DNA from: Limnoperna fortunei
Taxonomy: Eukaryota; Mollusca; Bivalvia; Mytilida; Modiolidae
DNA: 64,000 bases
NCBI GenBank assembly: GCA_944474755.1
Contig: OX104123.1
Span: forward strand, 65,713,898-65,777,897
Reading direction: 5' to 3'
Both the position numbers and the translations under genes were made by a program. The notes below the pieces were generated by a model. That model was given only the letters and a program-made list of their open reading frames with translations, was not told the DNA's origin and did not search any database. Shown here in pieces: positions 1-12,033 of the stretch; positions within the stretch are counted from its first letter, which is position 1, and the number at the start of each line of letters is the position of its first letter.

Positions 1-720
1 AAATTTTCTTAGTAGGCTAAGCCGAACTGTTCACTGACAAATTACATATTGTAGAAACTGCTATCAGTAGTAAAGTTATATCTTGTAACATATATTTTAT
101 AGTTCTTTCTTCAAAATCAGCATATTAATTGTGTTGATTATGCAGTAGTAAAAAAGGAAACAGATTTACCATTTTATGAAATGGTCATAAATATAGATTT
201 GTTGCTTTTCACAGTTGTAAAGAAAATGGTGATCTTGGTTATACAGCACTTCTTTATAAACTAAACCATGGTGTGGCAAATAGTTCCCTTCGCCCTATTG
301 TTCATATGAAGATAGTTCTTCACTGTTTTTACAGCTTGTTAATAATTACAAAAATGGTTACATTACATTAATTAGAAAGTAAAGTTTCCATAATGGTATA
401 TTTGAATGTGGACAAAAAGATTGCATAGTTGGCTCCCTTTAGGAGTTATCTCCCCTAAGATTATACTTTGTCTTAGTATTAAACAGTTGTTTACTAAATA
501 AGGTTGTAGTATAATGAATCAAACATTTTGTTTAATTGTGAATGTGTATTTTATGATTTCTGATTTTATTTTTAATATTGCATGAAACTATTTGATATTT
601 AAACCATACTATTCATCATTGCAATTGTACCATAAATTGGCAGAACATACAGCAATTTAAAAATTTAATTTCTTTTTATTTATATTTTAAAAATAATGTT
701 GTTCTTAGGCCATGGTCATA
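1..720. other. no recognised gene
   Basis: AT-rich sequence with no open frame or repeat that I recognise. It ends at the tail of the LINE fragment that follows. Confidence 0.5.
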
Positions 721-730
721 CTCAAGTTTG

Positions 731-1865
731 TCAAGACAAGACAAGACAAGACAAGACAAAGTTTTATTTAAAGTCGGCACAATAACAACACATAACATAA
801 GCTCTAAAGAGCTTTTTAACCGACATACAGTACATAATAAAGCCTACTAAGCTACATGTAAATACATGCAACACACATTAGCCACTCATATAAATAAGCA
901 CTACTGACATACTACATTACATAAATGCAACATACATTAGCCACATACATAAATGAGCACTACAGACATATTACATATACATTCATACAACATATATTAG
1001 CCATAGCCTCTTACTTTATTTGAAAAACACAGAGGTTAAGATACCATTATATGGGATCGTAACTTAGGTAACTTTGATCAAATAAAAGAAGGTGAAAACA
1101 CATAAAAACTGGACGGACAACGTTGAAAAGAAGCTACAGTGGTACTACTAGTATAATTTACATGTAGGAATAAAGGGAACAGACAAGTAGTGGCATCATT
1201 ACAAACCAAGCACTATAATAGCAGCAAAAGAAAACAGAAAACATGTAAATGCATATAATATGGAAAGCACAAGCATGCATACATAGAAACAGGCACTAAA
1301 TAGGCACTAAATACAATAAAATAGTTTAGTAAAACCAGGTATAAACAGAGAAGCACTGATTATCAAGCTGTTTATTGACAAAGCATACGAGTTTACTTAA
1401 AGCTATGAATATTTGTAACAAAGCATTTATGAGCAGCATGCAGAGCAGTGACATGACTTGCCATTCCAAGAATTTATTAAATTTTTGAATTGAAAAAAGG
1501 ATGATTCATTTCGGAAATGGTCTGGCAAGTCATTCCATGTTTTAGCTGCAAAATATTTAAATGAGTTTAAACCATACCTTGTTGTTCTGACTCTTGGTAT
1601 GTTTGCTGTATTCTGGTGTCTAAAATTATATTTGTTTTGTTTAATTTCAATTAAATCATGTAAATAGACTGGGCTTTGTTTATTAATTATTTTAAAAGTC
1701 TCAATGGCAATACACCTAATTCTTCTTATTTTTAGTGAGGGCATTTTGGATCTGGTCAAGAGTTCTTCATAAGAACTGGTGTTGTCATTGTAAATAAATT
1801 TTAAGGCTCTCTCCTGGAGTTTTTCCATTTTATTTGTATTAAGTTCACTACAAAAGTATGTCATG
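731..1865 (-). mobile_element. 5'-truncated non-LTR retrotransposon (LINE) with CTTGT-repeat tail
   Basis: The minus-strand frame at 1864-1427 (145 aa) reads like the extreme C-terminus of a LINE reverse-transcriptase polyprotein. It has a KLQERALKFIYND block, then an RRIRCIAIETFKI block, then a TRYGLNSFKYFAAKTWNDLP block, a pattern common in molluscan LINEs. The 3' UTR runs down to about 760 and ends in five copies of CTTGT (plus-strand ACAAG repeats at about 733-758), which is a typical simple-repeat LINE tail. The frame is cut off at 1864, so the element is 5'-truncated and dead. The same 3' end, GACTTTAAATAAAACTTTTG followed by TTGTC repeats, recurs near 22740-22780 and 27120-27165. Confidence 0.75.
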
Positions 1866-1869
1866 TGTA

Positions 1870-3190
1870 ATATCAGTGTTCTCGTTCTCTTTTTTGATTG
1901 AAAACTTTAATCTTTACTTGAAGTATTAAAAAATAATTCCAAACATTTTCTAAGATATAAATATTCAAACTGTATATATTAGACATTTGTGCATTATTTC
2001 TGCTTTTCAATTGTAAATTGTTAATATGTGAAGCAAAAAAACCAGTTTGGTTGAAGTAAAATAATATAACTAATTTTTTTATTTGATAGTCACTAAATTA
2101 TAGGAAAACAGACAACAAATAATATAAATATTTTATGAAGTTTTTTTCAGTTGTTTATGAGGGGAGTTTAATTTATATTCAATAGAGCAGAGTTGAATCA
2201 GTAAGGAAGAAGTATTTCCTGTAACAGCTTTAAGTATTTTCAGTTAATTGGAAAAAGCAATCAATTTAATTTTAAGATAAATTAGCAGTGATTAAGTAGG
2301 TTCCTAATAATATTGTGAATGATTAATATTATTCAGTTGGATTAAGCAGGTATAATCAATTACCTGAAGTCTCTTTTTTTCTACTTAGAAAATTAGTATA
2401 GTTTAAGTTGGATAAAAGAGGGGATAAAGTATTGCTAATTATGTAGGATAAAATTAAGCGGTATTTTGCAGGTCGCTTAAATACTGCTTTATACAACAGC
2501 GGATACTATGCAGATAATAAGCGGCTTTAAAGTAACGCTGTGATATAACAGCACCGCTTCAAAATTGTCTGGGTTTAAATAGCAACATCACATTGATTGT
2601 CATTTAAAAAAAATATTTCTGCAAAACTGAACCTACTATATTTAAATTTAAAATGGAATAATGTGTTTGATATTTTGTTAATTTACAGTAGTTGTTTGAA
2701 TGGAAATTAAGGCCCTTTTTAGCAATTTTCAGCTAAATTATAGCTTTGTCTTTATTGGCGAGGAAACTGGAGTGAAAACAAACAAATTCTGCAGGACAGC
2801 TGGCAACCTTGGTCCGAAGTAAAGTTCGAACCTGCAACCTAACTGTTCACCCCAACTTGTATAACCAACGTGTATAATTGTTATGAAAAGTAGTATGACA
2901 AGATGAAAAAAAGATCTACGATAAAAGCGGAGTTAAGTTCTTTTTCAAATGTGTAAGGTTTTATGTTTTCTGTAGCGAATACAATATACTAAAAGACGAT
3001 TAAGCAAAGACTTAACAATCGATATATTAAATCCTTTAATCTGTTATTATTTTATTTTTGTCCAACTAATCTTATTAAATGATAAAATGATGATGAAGAC
3101 ATTAAATTGATAAAATAAACAATGGGTGGTTTTTTTAATTATCGGTAATTTGTTACAATTTCCTTTGATCTTTACTACCAATAAAATTAG
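1870..3190. other. no recognised gene; one possible SINE relic
   Basis: No coding signal is visible. About 2757-2860 has a weak resemblance to the minus strand of a tRNA-derived SINE (an antisense box-B-like GGTTCGAACTT and CAAA-type repeats), too decayed to assign. Confidence 0.35.
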
Positions 3191-3192
3191 TA

Positions 3193-3788
3193 TCAACGCT
3201 CAGAAGAACAACGACTAGTGATACTAGAAATTATCAGCTGTTGGTCATTTGTCATGCGCGAACACACTGCGGAAGAATCTGCCTTACTTTTTGACCAATC
3301 GCGCATCACTGACCAAAGCTCATTAATATCAATGAAAACAAACATCACGAAAAAAAACAATACATCTATGCTGCAATTAATCAGACCTGTCCAGACACTA
3401 AGAAGTGTTACAAAATATAAAACGCAACACACAATCAGTATCTAGAGAGTATCTTATTCATCTCCTGAAATAAGAATAACGAACAACGTACATACAATAC
3501 CCTCCTTTTTATATGGCAGTACGCTCGAATTTCGGCGATAAACGTGTCTTGAAAGTGTAGATAGGCTATAGCCCTTCATACTATAGGCAACTAATTATTT
3601 GGTGTTACATATGCAGCAATTTTCATTACATATTTAGGGGGTAAGAAATCAATATGGATTGATTTATCAATATCGGTAGCCCCATAAACGGAATAACTGA
3701 CATGCACACGGCCAAGCCGGTCAGTGAAAGAAATCGTAATCAGAATCATTTTCTTCTGTGAAGTAACATTAATATAGTTTTCAAACAT
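3193..3788 (-). other. two short minus-strand open frames, function unknown
   Basis: Minus-strand frames of 65 aa (3788-3591) and 79 aa (3432-3193) lie in slightly GC-richer sequence than their flanks. The second contains a hydrophobic stretch near its start. No domain is recognised and no clear splice sites link the two. They could be exons of a gene extending outside the window, or chance. The sequence at about 3512-3540 resembles the terminal repeat of the TA-flanked MITE family described at 13630 and 49070. Confidence 0.15.
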
Positions 3789-4086
3789 GATAACCTACCT
3801 CTTTAAACTTTTTCTTAACGCTGAAAATGGTTTCAGATTGACATTTCCTCTCCATTCCATTCCCTCCGTCTCCGTGCGTACAATCGCTTTAACAGTTTTT
3901 GAATGAATGAGGTAGAAGTGACGTCATGTCAGACCGCATTACGCATAACAATTGTACAAAAGAAGTAGTGCACAGATTCTTACCGTAAAAACGGCACTAT
4001 TACAAAGCAAAATAACATCAAATGTGTCAAAAAAACCGAAAACAAATAAAAAAGATGTATTTAAATTGAGAAATTACCGATAAAAA

Positions 4087-4206
4087 AATTATTAGTATTT
4101 TTTTTCGCTTGACAAGGATTATCAGGTCCATATCAGATTCGCTCTACGAGCTCATCTGATATAGACCTGATAATCCTTGTCTCGCGAAAAAAAATACTAA
4201 TAATTA
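4087..4206. mobile_element. foldback (palindromic) MITE
   Basis: Two arms of about 52 bp form a near-perfect inverted repeat around a loop of about 16 bp. The left arm starts AATTATTAGTATTTTTTTTC and the right arm ends with its reverse complement. The inner arms carry AAGGATTATCAGGTC and its complement. Structure alone suggests a foldback MITE or hairpin element. Confidence 0.7.
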
Positions 4207-4399
4207 ATATTTAACCATAGCCGTATGCCGAGTATTGATTTAGCTGTCGTTTGGTTCCAAAATTGTATTTGCAAGAGGGAGTTTATAACTTAGCAATTCG
4301 AAAAGAAAATCAACTGTATACTTAGAGACCTTAATTTGCTTAGATCTTTTTTCCTCGTGTCATACAACACCTCAGGAAAATGATTTAGGTCGGTTGATC

Positions 4400-4508
4400 G
4401 GCGTGGTGTTGACAGACCTCTGTGTTGACAGACCACGTGATCAATAGTAGATGACTACTAGTAGTAGAAATAATAGTCACTACCTTAATCAATCGGCCAC
4501 CGACGCCA
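4400..4508 (-). mobile_element. SINE fragment (tRNA-derived head only)
   Basis: Minus-strand copy of the tRNA-like head shared by the SINEs in this window. It contains GTGTTGACAGACCACGTGAT, then CAATAGTAGA, and ends in CGGCCACCGA, the antisense of the box-A end. An inserted block of CTACTAGTAG-type repeats interrupts it. The body and tail are missing. Confidence 0.6.
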
Positions 4509-4509
4509 T

Positions 4510-5775
4510 AGTGAAATATGCAAAAATGACTTTAATGAAAGATGAAAACGTTACAGCAGTAATGCGATTCGAAAGATAAATCATCGTAAATACGTGATGC
4601 CTATAAACAAACACCAATTTCACAATTAGCACTTCTGGACAATGACACTGATGAAAAGTATTAAATGATTAAACAATGGTGTTACCTACATAGAAGAAAT
4701 TGACACGAAGAACTTCAAATTAATTAATGAACGCCACCTAATCGACCCTAGTCGGTAAACTTGTCAATATCACGACTTTATGTCTGACCTTATATTAAAC
4801 TTAGTAGAGAGAACCAGTAAAAACCGCTTTCAAAAAGTAATGCAGTAGAACAAATACTCGTCACAACTGACCCCTTAACGACATTTATATGGTGTTAATA
4901 CCATCATTGTGGTATAGTAAAGAGTTAAAATTTTATTTACATTTTTTAAAAACATTTTAAGCTTAAGTGAAAATATAAAACTAAATCTTGTGAAGAGTAC
5001 AACAGATTTTTTTGGAAGTAAAAAGTAGATTTGAACTATGCAGAAAATAAACTAATCTTCTGATTAAATTGTTCAGTCTAGATGATTATAGTCCAGGTTA
5101 AGCTATATTATTGTTAGATGAAAAATTACTTATATCCAAGCATGAATAGAATTTGTCTCTTTGTTTTGTGTCTTGTATAACATTTCTGCAAGTGGTCAAA
5201 CACACCTCGTTTTCTAGTAAAAGATTCAGATTTTAACCCAAATCCACAGTCTGCTTTTGTGTTTAGTATATAGCGGCGGTAATAAGCTGAAAATTAAGAT
5301 AATAATTAGCGACTGAGGAACATTTATATATATATAATGAAAATTTCAACAAGAATTTAAGTTACTGAACTCAACCAACCAATTTCACATCTTTCCCATC
5401 AATTTTACGGAGGATGCAGACATAAACCTACAATCATTCATGAATACGCAATCTGGAAATCGGCAAATCGGGAATCGGCAAACTGGAACTAATACATTTA
5501 AAATCACCTAAGGTAGATGTAGTTTCTTTTCCAGGATTGCGTATTGAGCAAAATTTCTACATTAAGATGCCAACCAAATTGCGTTCCTTATTTTATATAT
5601 TGAATAATATATCAATTTTTACAATTCGCGTTTTAAATTAATATCTCAAATGTGAATTCAAAAAAAAGTTTTTATTAATAAAAAAAAGTTACATATCAAT
5701 GTATTTTTTATAAATTTTCATAGAGGAATACATTAAACAAATTCGACGGAGTTTTGCATGATTTTACAAACTGAG
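4510..5775. other. no recognised gene
   Basis: AT-rich sequence without long open frames. A small local repeat of ATCGGCAAA-type units lies near 5455-5485. Nothing else is supported. Confidence 0.45.
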
Positions 5776-5777
5776 TC

Positions 5778-6000
5778 GGGGCCTCTGTGACCGAGTGGTT
5801 AAGAAAGTTCGTCTACTAGTGATCACGTGGTCTGTCAACACTGGGATTGTGGGTTCGAGTCTCACTGCGGGCAGGGTGCACTCGACTCCAATCTTAACTG
5901 ACAAGGATTGCCAGTTTGCCAACCGAAGGTCGAGGTGTTCTCCGTGAAACTCCGGCTTCCTCCTCCAATTAAAACAGTAAGCCATAATATAGCAGAAAAA
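5778..6000 (+). mobile_element. tRNA-derived SINE, 3' tail missing
   Basis: The head contains an RNA polymerase III box A (GACCGAGTGGTTAAG) and box B (GGTTCGAGTCT), as in class II (Ser/Leu-like) tRNAs. The body follows: GCAGGGTGCACTCGACTCC, then AAGGATTGCCAGTTTGCC, then CTCCGGCTTCCTCC. The copy ends near GCAGAAAA and abuts a LINE fragment on the other strand. A short minus-strand open frame here is a shadow. Confidence 0.8.
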
Positions 6001-6849
6001 ATGCTCTATTCTTTACACTATTAATGCATGAAAATTGTTGAGTGCCCCATTTAGGTGCAACATATTCAACTACAGACCAAACAAGTGTATCAAACAGTTT
6101 GGTAAAAGTTTCATATTGAAAACCGCCATTTATTTTACATTTCGATATCAGCAGACCCAAGGATCTGCCTGCGGATTTCGCTACCGCTTTAGCCATGTCA
6201 TTAAAATTCAAACATTCTGTCAATAGTAAACCTAGATAGTTATATTGTGACACTATTTCTAAACTATTATCTCCAAACATAAATGGAACCTTAGTTCTTG
6301 GTATAGATTGATTTCTAAAATGTACAATTTTTGATTCATCTAAATTTACAATTAAATTATTTTTAAAAATCCAGATGTTAAGTGAATATAATACCATTTG
6401 CATATCATTTTCATTTTCAGTAAAAAAACAAAAACATCAGCATATAAGAATACACAAACTTACTCATTGCCTATGTCAATACCAACATTCAATTTTTTAA
6501 ACCCATCAACTAAATCATTAATAAAAATATTGAACAGTAATGGTGATAATATACATCCTTGTTTCAAACCACAATTTACTCAAAACTTTTCTGTTGAATT
6601 TTCATTAAGTCTAACACATGACTCTACTTTAACATATGAAGAATATATATTCTTTAACATTTTTTAACTTATGCCAATGGAGTGCAATTTACAAAAAAAG
6701 TAAATCCCTATTGATCCAGTCATACGCTTTTTAAAAATAAATAATTGCGACATACGAATTTTTCTAGTTTCGATATTTGTGATGCTACTCAAATGGTCTA
6801 TAGTGTTTCTTTCTTTTCTGTTCATCATAGGTTCTTTCGGTGTGTTCAC
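5969..6849 (-). mobile_element. LINE reverse-transcriptase relic (frameshifted)
   Basis: Minus-strand translation, read across frames, shows reverse-transcriptase landmarks in order. At 6849-6664 is a DFKKAYD-like block decayed to IFKKRMTG, with a conserved KLHSIGIS. At about 6600-6500 is [24 protein letters not shown]-containing stretch decayed from YADD sits at about 6440. Finally, 6403-5969 gives the thumb-like region with NYLGLLL and a KLFDTLVWSVVEY stretch. At least two frame changes and an in-frame stop make it non-functional. It is a different LINE fragment from the one at 731-1865. Confidence 0.8.
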
Positions 6850-7559
6850 GTTTCTCCAACATTTGATAATTAGTTAAAACAACATTCAATTAAGTGTGGG
6901 GATTAAGGGGCATCTTAAGGATTATTATGTTGATATTACCTATAAAATTCAATTGTTTGATAAACGTTTACTAGTTATAAAATTTGTGTCTTAACTCATT
7001 ATTCTGCATGTTGTTTTAAATGAAAGGAAATATCATATACAGTAATACAAAACAAATAATGTATGGTCTATAATTGTGTATTTCATAAAACGGTACATCT
7101 ATCTTGAAGTATAGATACTTATAGATTAATAGATATTTGATTCACGGCGATTATTAGTACCAGACGACGGTGTTTCTACAACTAGTTACCTCACCAACCG
7201 TGTAAACGCTGATGCAATATACGGAGATGGTTAATGTTTTGAAATGAATTCTGCAAGTGCTAGACATACTATAGTATTGCTATGCATAAAATCAGAGACA
7301 TAATATAATAAAATTTAAAAAAAACCAAAACACAAAAACCAATACAATTAACAATAATAATAGTAAAAGAAAATAATAAATAAAAAACAATAAATGATTA
7401 AAAATTAGCAAAAATTTCAATTTCCCATCATTATATCTAAAAGCTGTATTATATATTCTGTGTTGGATAATCCTTAACCTCTCCTTTTGAACGCCTCTTA
7501 ATCCCCTGTCTTCATTGGTTGTTGTTTTAGTCTAAGTAGAAATGTTGGAGAAACGTGAA
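6845..7559. mobile_element. non-autonomous DNA transposon with about 80-bp TIRs
   Basis: The left end TTCACGTTTCTCCAACATTT is matched in inverted orientation at the right end. Similarity extends inward through AAAACAACA and GGGGATTAAG for roughly 80 bp. The interior (6925-7475) is AT-rich without an open frame. It begins immediately beside the LINE relic. No clear target-site duplication was found. Confidence 0.6.
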
Positions 7560-7685
7560 TAAACCGTTCTTTCATACGTGTTTGGGAAAGACCGGTTGAT
7601 CTTTCACGAGTGATAGAAATTAAAAGCCTTAAAAGTCATTAATTGAAAAGTAAAGTCAATTGTAAGAAGTTGAAAGACAAAAGTC

Positions 7686-8212
7686 GATTGATTGATTGAT
7701 TGATTGATTAATGGTGTTTAACGCCCGAGCAGCAATGTTTCAGCTATATTCAGGCGATGAACATGAAATGGATGATAAAATGGACATGAAATGATGATGA
7801 ATGAAAATGGGATGGGACACAAGGAAAAATAGGGGTAACGGATTTTAGATTGCCACTGGCAAATGGGAGGATGGATAGGGTCGGGCAATTTAGCCTCCTG
7901 TAGCGGGATCGAAATCCCTACTCATAGCGAATACTACAGCAGCGTTCTTTAACGTGCGACGAACGTGGCATTTTTCCCAACACGGTGCACTAATATGGTT
8001 TGCGGTCAGGTTTTCCGTATTATGGCCTGACAACCCCAGCTTGCCAGGGGTACCCCATTCAACCACCTGGGGCACACATCCCAGTCGGTCTTTAGGCAAA
8101 CCGACCTGACACGCCGGTCAGGGTACTGGGCGCTATTTAGTCGCCTTTTACGACAAGCTAGCGCGACTGCGGTCTATTCTTTTAGCCACCCGGATCCCGC
8201 ACGGGGCGACAA
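7686..8212 (-). mobile_element. about 525-bp SINE-like element with GATT-repeat tail
   Basis: In minus orientation the element runs from GTCGCCCCGTGCGGGATCC to GGGCGTTAAACACCATTAAT and a tail of AATC repeats (plus-strand GATT repeats at 7690-7709). The 3' part (GCTGAAACATTGCTG then GCGTTAAACA) matches the 3' ends of the tRNA-derived SINEs in this window, so both may use the same LINE machinery. It is much less AT-rich than its surroundings. Confidence 0.55.
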
Positions 8213-8218
8213 AAGTCG

Positions 8219-8440
8219 AAAGTTAAAAGTTAAAAGTCAAAATGGCCCTACATGGCTTCCGTCACTACGGAAGCCTTGGAGGGCCATTTTGACTTTTAAC
8301 TTTTAACTTACTACTTCTGACTTTTTTGTTTTGAGTTTTGACTATTGACTTATTATACAAGCCGACTGGGGACATTTTCACTTTTAACTTTCAACCTTTT
8401 GACTATTGACTTTTGACTTCTGACTTTTTACGTAAGCCGT
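8219..8440. repeat. hairpin plus TTTTGACT-type simple repeat
   Basis: 8219-8309 is an inverted repeat: arms AAGTTAAAAGTTAAAAGTCA and AAAATGGCCCTACATGGCTT, each matched on the other side of a short CAC loop. To its right, 8300-8430 is a degenerate run of (T)TTTGACT units. Confidence 0.6.
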
Positions 8441-9745
8441 AAAGGGACATTTTTGTCTTTTTGCAATGTCAAATTAAGTTTAAAAGTGGCAAAAAATTTG
8501 TCAGATCTTGCAAGATAAAATTTTGGTAATTTTAAAAACAATTTAGTATTGCATGTAAAAGTGAAAGCGTCACAAAATGTTCTGACTAGCGAAAAAGGGA
8601 ATTGGTCACGGATATATATGGCATACATATTTTTAAAATGTTGAATTAAAGCTGAATAATTTCGTAGTCCAGGTAAATGCTGATCAATTTTAGAAAGTTT
8701 TGCAAATCACAGAAATGTTAGTGTTTTCGGCTATAGCCAAAACATTTACTACTGTTCTACCTATATGTCAGATGATGTTTTGTGGATTTGTATTTATTAG
8801 AGTACATCAATTTCTCCCACAGTTTGGCATCACAATGACACTCCTTGGCTGGAGACTAGATATTGCTGAATTTAGGGCCACAATTAAGCAACCTAATAGG
8901 AACAAGTTCATTTTTTTTAAATGTTAGTCCAAAATATGCAAAAATTAGCCAAAATGTTAATGTATTGTCTATAAAAGTGATTATTGTCCACACGATTTAA
9001 TAAAACCTGTTCAACAGATGGTTTGTAAAGGCATAATTAGGGTCCAAATAACCAATTTAAAAGAGAAAACTCATTTCCTGTACTGACGTAGGATATTCTT
9101 AAGGAGTTTAATGCAATCAACATCCTTTAACAGAAATATCGGTACTTTTATTTCTCACCAATTGAAGGTATAAAACGGGTTAAATTGGAATTGGTTCATT
9201 TATTTGTACTTGTGTAATAGGTCTCGTGTCTAAAAGCACCATCATGTTAATTTGAAGCCACATTTAAACAATTAGGGGGCAACCAATGACATAGATGGAG
9301 TGGCTAGCTAGTAAAAGCCCCAAGATCTTCGTGTCCCAGCACAGATTGGACTGGCCAATAATGTAAAGCTAAATGCACTTAAAGGGTATCTGTTATACAA
9401 CTATATTATTTTCTTATTTAAAAGTGCAGGTGCAGTAAAAAATATGCAAATTTTGATTATGAAGACGTCTTCAAACAGATGTTTAATATACATGCAATTT
9501 TTCTCCTTGGGAAGGGCTAAAGAATAGAAGAATTTTTCAAGTCAAGAACACCTTGAACACCAATATATCTTTTATTGTTTTTTAATTCAAATATGACCTA
9601 TGTACTTAATGTAGAAATCTTGGCTAAATTGGTTCTCTTGCATACTTGGTATAGCATAACACTTACGTCAAAGAAAGACAACTCAAATTATATTGTAAGC
9701 CAAAATCTCAGTTATAAATACAATATTTTTCAGTGACTCCAGCTA
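8440..9745. other. no recognised gene
   Basis: Two short open frames (8428-8628 minus, 8700-8927 plus) overlap antisense and show no recognisable domain. I see no splice structure or repeat here that I can name. Confidence 0.4.
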
Positions 9746-9749
9746 CCTA

Positions 9750-9960
9750 GGTAGCTCGGTGCTCATGTGGTTAAGGTAGTTCGTCTTTTATTGATCACGT
9801 GGTCTGTCAACGCTAAGATTGCGGGTTCGAGTCTCACTGGGGGCAAGGTGTAATCGACTCCATTTTTCTACAGAATGTCGCGGGTTTTCTATGGGTACTC
9901 CGGCTTCCTCCCCAATAAAAAGCTAGACGCCATGGTATAGCGGAAAAATTGCTGAAAGTG
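9750..9960 (+). mobile_element. tRNA-derived SINE
   Basis: Box A is partly decayed (CTCATGTGGTTAAGGTAGTT); box B is intact (GGTTCGAGTCT). The body (CTCCGGCTTCCTCCCCAATA) and the GCTGAAAGTG 3' end are present. The CAAA tail is lost. Confidence 0.75.
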
Positions 9961-10234
9961 AATATTTTTATTAAAACTTGATGTGATTACATTTTTTATT
10001 AAGTAATTAATTAGTATTTTAAATTTCAATATAATAACTTTAATCAAATACTTTTTGTTTGTTTGGATGAGATTTTACTACATTTGCGAATACAATTTCG
10101 TTTATTTAATAACAATCTTTTGGGGGGCGGGGCAGGCGCAAGCAAGAGAATACCATGTGAAAAGTACGACCTTCGGCTGTACGGGTCAAACTAGCAACCT
10201 TCTTGTTGACATGCTGAGGATAGAAGATGACTAC

Positions 10235-10960
10235 CGGGCGTTGTTAAATTGCTGCTACAGATCACTCGGTGACAGTGTGCCCTATTTTGTTGTCACAATA
10301 CTGTTACAGATCACTCGGCCACCGGGGCTCTATCGTTCTGTCAGATTGCTGCTAAAGATCACTCGGCCACCGGGGCACTATCGTGCTGCCAGACTACTGC
10401 TACAGATTACTCGGCCACCGGGGCTCTATCGTTCTGTCAGATTGCTGCTAAAGATCACTCGGCCACCGGGGCACTATCGTGCTGCCAGACTACTGTTACA
10501 GATTACTCGGCCACTGGGGGCTCTATCGTTCTGTCAGACTGCTGCTAAAGATCACTCGGCCACCGGGGAACTATCGTGCTGTTAGACTACTGTTACAGAT
10601 CAATCGGCCACCGGGGCACTATCGTGCTGTCAGACTACTGTTACAGATCACTTGGCCACTGGGCGTTCTATCGTGATGTCAGACTACTGCCACAGATCAT
10701 TCGGCCACCGGGGACACTATCGTGCTGTCAGACTACAGTTACAGATCACTCGGCCACCGGGGGTTCTATCTTGATGTCAGACTACTGCCACAGATAATTC
10801 GGCCACCGGGGGCACTATCGTGCTGTCAGACTACTGTTGCAGATCACTCGGTAACCGGGGGTTCTATCGTGATGTCAGACTTCTGCTAGAGATCACTCGG
10901 CCACCGGAGGCACTATCGCGCTTTCAAATTGCTACTACAGAGCACTCGCACTCCGGGGCG
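10235..10960. repeat. 48-bp minisatellite, about 15 units, with 96-bp dimer structure
   Basis: Units of 48 bp are built around TCACTCGGCCACCGGGG then CTATCGTGCTGTCAGACTACTG. Two unit types (CTCTATCGTTCTGTCAGATT and CACTATCGTGCTGCCAGACT) alternate between about 10320 and 10550, giving a 96-bp higher-order period. Because 48 is a multiple of three, the array stays open in several frames and produces long spurious open frames (for example 10055-10585) with a 16-aa repeat. It is GC-rich against an AT-rich background. Confidence 0.9.
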
Positions 10961-11131
10961 CGTAATCCGCTTTTGAGACAGAAACGAGAGAAAACATTCA
11001 CGAGGACCAGAAAACTTTATACAACAATTATACATAGTATAACAAAGTAATAAAAATTGTCTATTCTGATGAAATCTCACAAATTCTGAAATATATGGAC
11101 GGATTTCGTCATTTATATTAGATTGGTATTT

Positions 11132-11938
11132 TCAATATCCCATAGAAATACGGATGATTAATGGCATTATGGATTTAAGAATTATTCTTCTGGTTTTGCT
11201 ATGATCATCGGAATTCCCTACAAATCTTGCCATTTGTTCCTGGGCAACTCCTTGATTTAAATTTGGTTCCGACTCGGAAATACTAGGCTGATTTCGTCTG
11301 TAAATTATTCTGAATGGTTCATAGGCATTTATATGTCTTTGTATCCTAAGCTTAAAATCGGTATCTGGATGTCTCCTTAACATTATATAAGGGGTCATGT
11401 TCCTTCCATTTGTATTTATTCTAATTTGAATTCCCCCGTTAGATGTTTCTGGTATGTCATTTCTGGGAGGTCGATATGCTATGTTGTTTTCTTCAAATTG
11501 TGTATTCTAAAAAAATAAATAAAAATTGAAATTATCAGTTTTATTTAAGGAATATTTTTAATTTGTGAACATGTTAACGATATAACCAGGTTTTGGTCTG
11601 TTTACGCCTAATAAACCTCGAAGCAGTTATGGATGGTGTAAACAGACTTAAAACGGGTTACATTCATTTCTCCAGTGTCTTCAGAGTAATTTTATTAACA
11701 ACGCGATTTTATTTACTACCACGTACTGGATTTGTATTATTAAATAGAAAACAAATAATAATATCACATAAATGTTTTTCATAATTAATAATATGTCTTA
11801 TTTTATGCAATTAATAAATTTGAGCAACGTATATATATAGAATTCAAGTTAAATGTTTACCTCATTTGCAAGGATTATGCCAGAAACAGCTGCAGCACAC
11901 ACCATACATGTAACAGCGGAAATAATTCCAATCGTCAT
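11132..11938 (-). CDS. secreted Arg-rich Cys-free protein, family copy A (two exons)
   Basis: Exons: 11938-11861 (ATG; 26 codons) and 11506-11132 (124 codons plus stop), joined in phase 0 through a GT/AG intron of 354 bp; total 150 aa. Exon 1 encodes a hydrophobic signal peptide (MTIGIISAV...AAAVSG) followed by IILANE. Exon 2 begins with a QFEENN segment and carries the family core: GGIQIRINTNG, RRHPDTDFKLRIQRH, EPFRIIYRRNQP and RRIILKS. The mature part has no cysteine and many arginines. It is about as long as copies B-D but more diverged, lies on the opposite strand, and has a signal peptide two residues longer. The 3' flank still shares an AATGACGAAATCC block with C (B and D keep shorter forms). 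No function is known to me; secretion is inferred from the leader. Confidence 0.75.
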
Positions 11939-12026
11939 GATTATTTCTTTGTTATCAGGATGTAAAATATTGTTCTAAATGCACAAACAAGCTAGTTCCA
12001 TTTTATTTGTATTCTTTGTTAGGGTG

Positions 12027-12033
12027 TGACGTA
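12027..12033 (-). promoter_or_regulatory. TACGTCA site upstream of copy A
   Basis: TGACGTA on the plus strand (TACGTCA in gene orientation), about 90 bp upstream of the copy A start codon. The same heptamer occurs in the promoters of B, C and D. No CArG box or clear TATA box is visible within about 450 bp upstream of copy A. Confidence 0.3.

Noticed and set aside
10055..10585. 176-aa plus-strand frame and overlapping frames to 11050
   Set aside because: They are the 48-bp minisatellite read in frame; unit length explains the openness.
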